Origin: CAYQQJ01 sp964419935
Lineage (GTDB): Bacteria; Pseudomonadota; Gammaproteobacteria; Pseudomonadales; Cellvibrionaceae
Length of the DNA: 64,000 nt
Reading direction: 5' to 3'
Assembly: GCA_964419935.1 (NCBI GenBank)
Contig: CAYQQJ010000007.1
Coordinates: forward strand, 1 to 64,000
In this document: positions 58,656-64,000 of the stretch, piece after piece
Position numbering within the stretch: position 1 is the first letter of the stretch
Layout of the letters: each line of letters opens with the position of its first letter
Program-made: the position numbers and the translations under genes
The notes under the pieces: model-generated
Seen by the model: the letters and a program-made list of their open reading frames with translations, nothing else
Databases searched by the model: none
What the model was told of the DNA's origin: nothing

Positions 58656-59798
58656 ATGAAACGACCAGGAATACTTTGCTGCTTAATGATTCTGGGCGGC
58701 CTGTTGCTGTCGAGCTGCAGCAAGCCGCCCGCCGGCGAGCAAATCACCCGCAACCAGGTGGCGGTACCGCTGGAATCCGAACTGGCAGTGATCGGGTACT
58801 ACACCGGTGATGGACGGGATCTGGAGCGCTACGACTTCAACAAACTCACCCACATCATATACAGTTTTGTGCACCTGAAGGGCAACCAGCTGAGTTTCGA
58901 CAGCCCGAGTGCACTGCTGGCATATCAGCGCCTCGTGGCATTGAAGGATCGCTACCCTCATTTGCAAGTCATGTTTGCGCTCGGTGGCTGGGGCGGCTGT
59001 GAGCCCTGCTCGGACGTGTTCAGCAGTGCCGAGAACCGCAAGATTTTTGCTCAGTCGACACTCAGCCTGCTGCAAGCCCATGGGGGCGACGGCATCGACC
59101 TTGACTGGGAGTACCCGGCTATTGAAGGGCACCCGGGTCACCCTTACAAGCCTGAAGATCGGGACAATTTTACCGACTTGGTGCGGCAACTGCGCCATGT
59201 TCTCGGTGACGACTACCTGCTGACCTTTGCTGCGGGAGGCTTTGACGAGTTTCTCGAAGACTCAGTGGATTGGGACGCCGTTATGCCGCTGGTGGATCAC
59301 GTCAACCTGATGTCCTACGATCTGGTAAATGGTTTCAGCACCGTTACCGGTCATCACACGCCGCTGTACTCCACAGACGCGCAGCACAATTCCACGGACA
59401 ATGGGGTGCAATATCTGCTTTCCCACGGCGTGCCGGCATCCAAAATCGTTATCGGTGCGGCGTTCTACTCCCGTGTATGGGAAGGTGTGGCTGCAGAAAA
59501 CAAGGGGTTGTATCAGTCCGGTACCCACGTCCCCGGTTTACCCTTTGCGGAAATTCCACAGGCCTACAGCGCCGCTAACGGGTATGAGTATCTTTGGGAT
59601 GATGTCGCTAAAGCGCCTTATGCCTATAACGTCGAGGCAAAGCGTTTTGCCACCTTTGACGACCCGCGCTCTGTCGCGCTGAAAACCCGTTATGCCATAG
59701 ACAAAGGGCTTCGGGGCATCATGTTCTGGCAGTTACCTGGCGATGGCGATAGCCCCAGCTTGGTCGACGCGATTTACGCGGAAAAAAGCCGCCCGTGA
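58656..59798 (+). CDS. GH18 chitinase-like lipoprotein
   Basis: 380 aa with a lipoprotein signal (LLLSSC, Cys21) and one glycoside hydrolase 18 barrel. The catalytic DxxDxDxE is intact as DGIDLDWEYP; other GH18 blocks are ALGGWGG, HVNLMSYDL and MFWQLPGD. There is no carbohydrate-binding module, so it probably acts on soluble chito-oligosaccharides or on other beta-1,4-GlcNAc polymers at the outer membrane. Starts 73 bases after the cyclase stop on the same strand. Confidence 0.9.
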   Translation: MKRPGILCCLMILGGLLLSSCSKPPAGEQITRNQVAVPLESELAVIGYYTGDGRDLERYDFNKLTHIIYSFVHLKGNQLSFDSPSALLAYQRLVALKDRYPHLQVMFALGGWGGCEPCSDVFSSAENRKIFAQSTLSLLQAHGGDGIDLDWEYPAIEGHPGHPYKPEDRDNFTDLVRQLRHVLGDDYLLTFAAGGFDEFLEDSVDWDAVMPLVDHVNLMSYDLVNGFSTVTGHHTPLYSTDAQHNSTDNGVQYLLSHGVPASKIVIGAAFYSRVWEGVAAENKGLYQSGTHVPGLPFAEIPQAYSAANGYEYLWDDVAKAPYAYNVEAKRFATFDDPRSVALKTRYAIDKGLRGIMFWQLPGDGDSPSLVDAIYAEKSRP

Positions 59799-59849
59799 GC
59801 CGCGCCTGATACAGCGGAAGCGCTCGTAACAGCGCTCCTAGCTATGTAA

Positions 59850-59878
59850 GCGCCCCCCAGCAGCGAGCTGAGGGGCGC
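59850..59878 (+). terminator. Hairpin, probable weak terminator of the GH18 gene
   Basis: GCGCCCCCCAGC and GCTGAGGGGCGC pair with one mismatch around a 5-base loop, 51 bases after the stop. It is GC-rich but followed by CTCTTCCTCC rather than a T-run. The 279-base spacer 59799-60077 contains no gene. Confidence 0.45.
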
Positions 59879-59942
59879 CTCTTCCTCCAGCCCGGCATCC
59901 CGCTCAAGTAAGCCCACCACAGGCCGACATAGATAGGGTAGG

Positions 59943-59970
59943 TTGCTCAGCGTCAAACACCACCTATACT
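59943..59970 (+). promoter_or_regulatory. Weak candidate promoter for the binding-protein gene
   Basis: TTGCTC, 16 bases, TATACT (59965-59970). The -10 matches five of six positions; the -35 only its TTG. It lies about 107 bases before the ATG at 60078. Confidence 0.35.
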
Positions 59971-60077
59971 AAGGTAAGGGTATTCCGACGCCATCGCCGT
60001 AATTCAGAGGCGGCCGGGGGCCCTGTGACAGCCAGACTTCCTGTCAGTCGCTCACCCATTCCGGAATCAGACCATCT

Positions 60078-61007
60078 ATGGCAGCAACAATGATGACAAT
60101 TTTTATTGCCCGCGCTGGTGACCGCTTAGTGTCCCTCGGCCGTCGTTATCGACGTATTTTCAGCATGCTGGCGCTCAGCAGTGCCGCGTCATTCAGTATT
60201 CCGGCTGCCAGCATGGAAATTGTGCATAACTACTCCAATGCACCCAAGGAGCAGTTGGCACTGGAAATCCTGAAGTTGGTGCTCGCCAATGATCCCTCCG
60301 GTACCCAATACACCTATCGGTCATTGGATGAGAACGTGGATGAGGGGCGCCTGGTGCAAATGCTCAATGACGGCGTCGTCAATGTTATGTGGGCGGGCAC
60401 CCAGGTGCAGTACGAGCGCGAATTGCTGCCCATACGCATACCCATGTTCAAGGGGATGCTGGGGCATCGGGTTTTTATTATTCGGGAGGGCGATCAGGCA
60501 AAATTTGATCGCGTTGAAACCCTGGAAGATCTGAAGCAAATCCCGGGGGGCCAAGGCCGCTTCTGGGGCGACACAGAGATTCTTAAGGACAATGGTTTTA
60601 ATATTGTCACTGCAGTTAAATACGAAGGCTTGTTTGATATGCTCGATGGCGGGCGCTTCGACTATTTTCCCAGAGGAATTCACGAGCCGTGGAGCGAGTT
60701 GCAAAGCCATAGCGACCTGAATCTGACCGTGGAAAAAAATATTCTCCTGGTGTATCCGCTGGCCATGTACTTTTTTGTCGGCAAGGACAACCATACGTTG
60801 GCGGAAGCCATTCGCGCTGGCTTCATGGCGGCGATCGAAAATGGAAGTTATGAAAAGGTGTTTTTCAATCACCCGGTGATCAAAAACGCGCTGGAAAAAT
60901 CCCAGCTGAAAAATCGCAAGATATTCCGCATTCCCAATCCGCATACCACTGCTGAAACACCACTTGATCAGACCGATCTCTGGTTGAATATCGAAAATTT
61001 GCAGTAA
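60078..61007 (+). CDS. Periplasmic solute-binding-like protein, orphan
   Basis: 309 aa. Basic N-terminus with RRYRR, hydrophobic segment and likely cleavage near IPAAS; ATG 60165 is an alternative start. The rest resembles a type 2 periplasmic binding fold (SBP_bac_3-like) with two lobes: YSNAPKEQLALEILKLVL, LVQMLNDGVVNVMWAG, and FFVGKDNHTLAEAIRAGFMAAIENGSYEKVFF. No permease or ATPase genes adjoin. It precedes a PAS-GGDEF-EAL gene by 284 bases, so it might feed a signalling pathway rather than transport. Ligand unknown. Confidence 0.72.
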   Translation: MAATMMTIFIARAGDRLVSLGRRYRRIFSMLALSSAASFSIPAASMEIVHNYSNAPKEQLALEILKLVLANDPSGTQYTYRSLDENVDEGRLVQMLNDGVVNVMWAGTQVQYERELLPIRIPMFKGMLGHRVFIIREGDQAKFDRVETLEDLKQIPGGQGRFWGDTEILKDNGFNIVTAVKYEGLFDMLDGGRFDYFPRGIHEPWSELQSHSDLNLTVEKNILLVYPLAMYFFVGKDNHTLAEAIRAGFMAAIENGSYEKVFFNHPVIKNALEKSQLKNRKIFRIPNPHTTAETPLDQTDLWLNIENLQ

Positions 61008-61024
61008 CAAAGTCAATTCATCAT

Positions 61025-61048
61025 CCCGGCCTTCATTTTATGAGGCCG
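61025..61048 (+). terminator. Hairpin after the binding-protein gene
   Basis: CCGGCC-TTCAT pairs with ATGA-GGCCGG, allowing one bulged base, 17 bases after the stop. No T-run, so termination is uncertain. Confidence 0.4.
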
Positions 61049-61153
61049 GTGTTCCCAATGTGGCATCCTTTCGTATTGGTGATGCACGTCCAATCGTCTT
61101 CCTTGTGTTAAGAAATGCCCTCGACCTGGCCGAAAAGCGGGTTGGGGCAAGCC

Positions 61154-61269
61154 CGTACAACAGCAACTTTCTGTCCCACCCAATGTCTCAAATCCGGTAC
61201 CAACCTCCACCGGCCATGGCCGATCATACAGTTCACGCACGGAGCAAAGCCTGGCTTTGCTGTTGTACG
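61154..61269. repeat. 13-bp inverted repeat overlapping a 9-bp palindrome
   Basis: CGTACAACAGCAA (61154-61166) is exactly complementary to TTGCTGTTGTACG (61257-61269). The right copy overlaps a second perfect hairpin, AGCAAAGCC-T-GGCTTTGCT (61243-61261), so the two structures exclude each other. All of this lies in the 284-base leader of the next gene. Confidence 0.6.
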
Positions 61270-61291
61270 TAATGGAAGTGGGACCTTGTAT

Positions 61292-64000
61292 ATGGACAGG
61301 AGCGAGGGGAGAGACAATCCTCGACTTTCGCCGGGCGTTTCCATAACCGAAACGGTGGCGGCGAGTGTCGAATCGACAGCAAGCAAAGATTCCCTTTGGC
61401 GATATGCCCACCGGCTGGAACGCGCAGAAGCGCGTGCTCATATAGGCAGCTGGGAACTGGACTTGCGCGGCGGTGAACACTGGTGGTCGGCTGAATTGTG
61501 CCGACTTTTTTACCGTGACCCGGATCTGGGTACGCCCAGCCTTGAAGACTACGTACAATCCGTACACCCCCATGATCGCGCCTTGGTGATGGCAGCCGTT
61601 CGCCAGATGGAGCAGGGCCAACTGCCGGATGAGCAAGAGTTCCGCACCAACCCTGACTATGGCCCGATGCGGCACCTCGCGCCAAGCGCCACTATCGAAA
61701 AAAATGCTCAAGGCCAGCCTCTGCGGTTTGCTGGCACAGTACGCGACGTGACGGAACAGCGGCAGTCGGAGGCACTGTTGCGTCAGAATGAGCATCTTCT
61801 GGAAATTGCCAGCCGCTCGGCGCACATTGGCGGCTGGAGCCTTGAGGTATCATCCAGAAATGTTCACTGGTCTGCTGAGGTCTGCAGAATTCATGGTGTT
61901 GCCGCCGACTCAACGCTTACCTGCTCGGAAGCACTGGATTTTGTTGCGCCAGAAAAGCGGCGCGATATGCGCCGCAATATCGAAGCCTGTATTGCACAGG
62001 CTGAACCATTTGACGATGAATTCACCATTCAAACAACAGCGGGACATCGTTGTTGCGTACGCATAATCGGGCACCCGGTTCAGGATCAAACCGGGGATGT
62101 GGTACGCGTACAGGGTTCCTGTCAGGATATTACCGAATACAAGGATTCCGTAGCCGAAGTAAGTCGCCTTGGCGAGACGCTCGCACTGACCATGGAAGCG
62201 ATCACCGATGCGTTCATCACCATCGATCGGGACTGGAACCTGACTTACCTGAATCGCCAAGCGGAGAAAATTCTCTCCCGCAACCGCGATGATATCCTGG
62301 CCAAGTGCATCTGGCAGGTATTTCCCGAGACCAAAGGCACAGCGTTTGAATTCAATTACCGCCAAGCCGTCCAAGAAAACTGCCCCATAACCTTTGAAGA
62401 ATTTTTCCCCCCGCTGGAAGCGTGGCTCGAGGTGCGGGTCTATCCTTCCGGGGACGGACTAGCCTTGTTTTTTCGCAATATTACAGCACAGAAAAAAGCC
62501 GATAAGCGACTGGAAGAAGCTCAGGAACGTACCCGGCTGATTGTGGATACCGCACTGGACGCCATAGTTGCCATGAATGCGGATAGCATTATTATCGGTT
62601 GGAATCAGCAGGCGGAAGCGATTTTCGGCTGGCCTGCAAATGAGATCATTGGCCGCTTTCTGCCGGAATGCATTATTCCGCGGGCTTACCGGGAAAAACA
62701 TATCCGGGGTATGAAACACTTTTTTGAGACCGGCGAGGGTCTTCTTCTGAATCGCCGGGTGGAAATTCTCGCACTGCATCGCGATGGCCATGAATTTCCG
62801 GTGGAACTTTCCATTACCGTTCTTCCTTCGGAAGGGGAGGTGACATTCAGTGCGTTCATCCGTGACATTACCGAAAGAAAACGCTCAGAGCAGGAAATTG
62901 CCCATCTTGCTTTCTATGATCCTTTGACCGAGTTGCCCAATCGTCGCCTGCTCGAGGAGCAACTGCATCACGCGCTCGCTGCCAGTCTTCGCAACGGTGT
63001 GCATGGCGCGCTGCTTTTCATTGACCTGGACAACTTCAAAACCCTCAATGATACCCTCGGCCATCACATTGGCGATTTGCTCCTGCGGGAGGTGGCGGCA
63101 CGGTTGACGGATTGTGTGCGGGAAAGTGATATGGTTGCGCGTTTTGCTGGTGACGAATTTGTAGTAATTCTGGAGAACCTGAGCAATAGTCTGGAAGAGG
63201 CCACCCTGCTTGCTGAAGCGGTGGGCGAGAAAATTCTGTTCATGCTTCGCCGCCCCTATGACTTGCACGGCCACGAGCGTCACAATACCGCGAGCATTGG
63301 CATTGCCCTGTTTGGCCAGGGTTCGGATACCGCCGGCGACCTGATGAAGAAGGCGGACATGGCCTTATACCAGGCAAAAAGCACTGGGCGCAATGAGGTG
63401 AAATTTTTTGATCCGGAGGCGCAGGTTGCCATCATTGCTCGCGCAGGATTGGAGGCCCTGCTGCGCGACGCACTCATGCGGCATGAAATGATTCTGCATT
63501 ATCAACCCCAGATAGATTCCATCGGAAATATCATCGGCGCGGAGGTGCTGATGCGCTGGAACAATGCGGAACGGGGGATTATTTCACCGTCGGAGTTCAT
63601 TCCTGTTGCGGAAAGTTCAGACCTGATCATTCCTTTGGGTGACTATGCGCTCGGGCGGGCTTGCGAACAGTTGGCGGCATTTGCCCAGCAGGAAGATATG
63701 GCAGCCATTACAATCTCGGTCAATATCAGCGCACGTCAGTTTCACCATCCGGACTTCGTCAAGCTGGTTCGCGACAATCTTGATCGTACCGGTGCCAACC
63801 CTCAGCGATTGATGCTTGAGTTGACGGAAACTGTGTTGGTGGATGATATCGAAGATACCATCGTAAAAATGACCGCTCTGAAAATTGAAGGCGTCAATTT
63901 TTCACTGGATGATTTTGGCACCGGCTATTCATCCCTTTATTACCTGAAGCGTCTGCCACTGGATGAACTCAAAATTGACCAGAGCTTTGTTCGCGATGTT
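61292..64000 (+). CDS. Four-PAS GGDEF/EAL protein (partial, 3' end missing)
   Basis: 903 codons are visible without a stop, from ATG 61292; the frame runs off the window. No signal peptide or membrane helix. Four PAS domains (about 50-160, 165-285, 290-400, 410-530; each ends near DVTEQ, DITEY, NITAQ, DITER). The GGDEF domain (about 537-700) has AGDEF at about 617 with the inhibitory RxxD site (RESD) five residues before. The EAL domain reads E751-V-L, with NISARQF, ELTET, LDDFGTGYSS and KIDQSF, so its metal-site residues are kept. It probably senses a ligand or redox state and makes and/or breaks c-di-GMP. Confidence 0.93.
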   Translation, partial: MDRSEGRDNPRLSPGVSITETVAASVESTASKDSLWRYAHRLERAEARAHIGSWELDLRGGEHWWSAELCRLFYRDPDLGTPSLEDYVQSVHPHDRALVMAAVRQMEQGQLPDEQEFRTNPDYGPMRHLAPSATIEKNAQGQPLRFAGTVRDVTEQRQSEALLRQNEHLLEIASRSAHIGGWSLEVSSRNVHWSAEVCRIHGVAADSTLTCSEALDFVAPEKRRDMRRNIEACIAQAEPFDDEFTIQTTAGHRCCVRIIGHPVQDQTGDVVRVQGSCQDITEYKDSVAEVSRLGETLALTMEAITDAFITIDRDWNLTYLNRQAEKILSRNRDDILAKCIWQVFPETKGTAFEFNYRQAVQENCPITFEEFFPPLEAWLEVRVYPSGDGLALFFRNITAQKKADKRLEEAQERTRLIVDTALDAIVAMNADSIIIGWNQQAEAIFGWPANEIIGRFLPECIIPRAYREKHIRGMKHFFETGEGLLLNRRVEILALHRDGHEFPVELSITVLPSEGEVTFSAFIRDITERKRSEQEIAHLAFYDPLTELPNRRLLEEQLHHALAASLRNGVHGALLFIDLDNFKTLNDTLGHHIGDLLLREVAARLTDCVRESDMVARFAGDEFVVILENLSNSLEEATLLAEAVGEKILFMLRRPYDLHGHERHNTASIGIALFGQGSDTAGDLMKKADMALYQAKSTGRNEVKFFDPEAQVAIIARAGLEALLRDALMRHEMILHYQPQIDSIGNIIGAEVLMRWNNAERGIISPSEFIPVAESSDLIIPLGDYALGRACEQLAAFAQQEDMAAITISVNISARQFHHPDFVKLVRDNLDRTGANPQRLMLELTETVLVDDIEDTIVKMTALKIEGVNFSLDDFGTGYSSLYYLKRLPLDELKIDQSFVRDV

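Noticed and set aside
61154..61269. Possible integron attC site or group II intron end
   Set aside because: The arms do not carry the GTTRRRY/RYYYAAC core boxes, and no domain V-like motif or integrase/maturase is near.
61060..61272. 70-codon open frame in the leader of the GGDEF/EAL gene
   Set aside because: Low-complexity end (WLCCCT), overlaps the inverted repeats, no ribosome binding site and no recognisable domain.

Overview
The window is chromosomal DNA of a gammaproteobacterium. Gene order follows Pseudomonas aeruginosa blocks closely (ubiE-ubiJ-ubiB-hisI-hisE-tatA-tatB; hslV-hslU; priA/rpmE/mrcA/pilMNOPQ/aroK/aroB/damX/gltB/gltD/hemE; psd/orn/rsgA/rhdA/queG/nnr/tsaE/amiB/mutL/miaA/hfq/hflX/hflK/hflC/hisZ/purA). 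A GH18 chitinase, an Ig-like calcium-loop lipoprotein and several repeat families point to a free-living, probably marine member of the Cellvibrionales/Cellvibrionaceae type. That placement is inferred from synteny and protein character, not from a marker-gene search.

Layout. 1-4594 (minus): ubiquinone genes, two late histidine enzymes and the Tat translocase, with tatB running off the left edge. 4683-5774: a secreted protein of unknown function and a repeat-rich spacer. 5775-8788 (minus): DUF971, HslUV behind a clear heat-shock promoter, and a SPOR-domain protein. 9131-10909: a large lipoprotein occupying the slot that argS holds in Pseudomonas. 10916-16195: priA, rpmE, mrcA. 16351-24813: type IV pilus assembly (pilMNOPQ), then aroK, aroB and damX. 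25148-31128: glutamate synthase, preceded by NtrC-like sites and a sigma-54-type promoter. 31246-33944: hemE and a degenerate HD-GYP protein. 33974-38764: psd, orn, rsgA, rhdA and queG, with heptanucleotide repeats between them. 38842-52258: a housekeeping series from nnr to purA.

From 52448 onward the content is more accessory. It holds a PilZ protein, a two-subunit sodium:solute symporter, a DUF481 outer-membrane protein, a small membrane protein divergent from a pentapeptide-repeat/class III cyclase fusion, a chitinase-like lipoprotein, an orphan periplasmic binding protein, and a four-PAS GGDEF/EAL protein cut by the right edge. Nucleotide second messengers recur: HD-GYP-like, PilZ and GGDEF/EAL proteins for c-di-GMP, and a divergent class III cyclase.

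I found no tRNA, rRNA, CRISPR array, integrase, insertion sequence or prophage. The least familiar items are the pentapeptide-cyclase protein with Ser at the transition-state Asn position, the HD-GYP protein with K-D instead of H-D, and the repeat families (a 28-bp perfect inverted repeat, and heptamer arrays that touch stop codons). No complete new defence or mobile system is visible.
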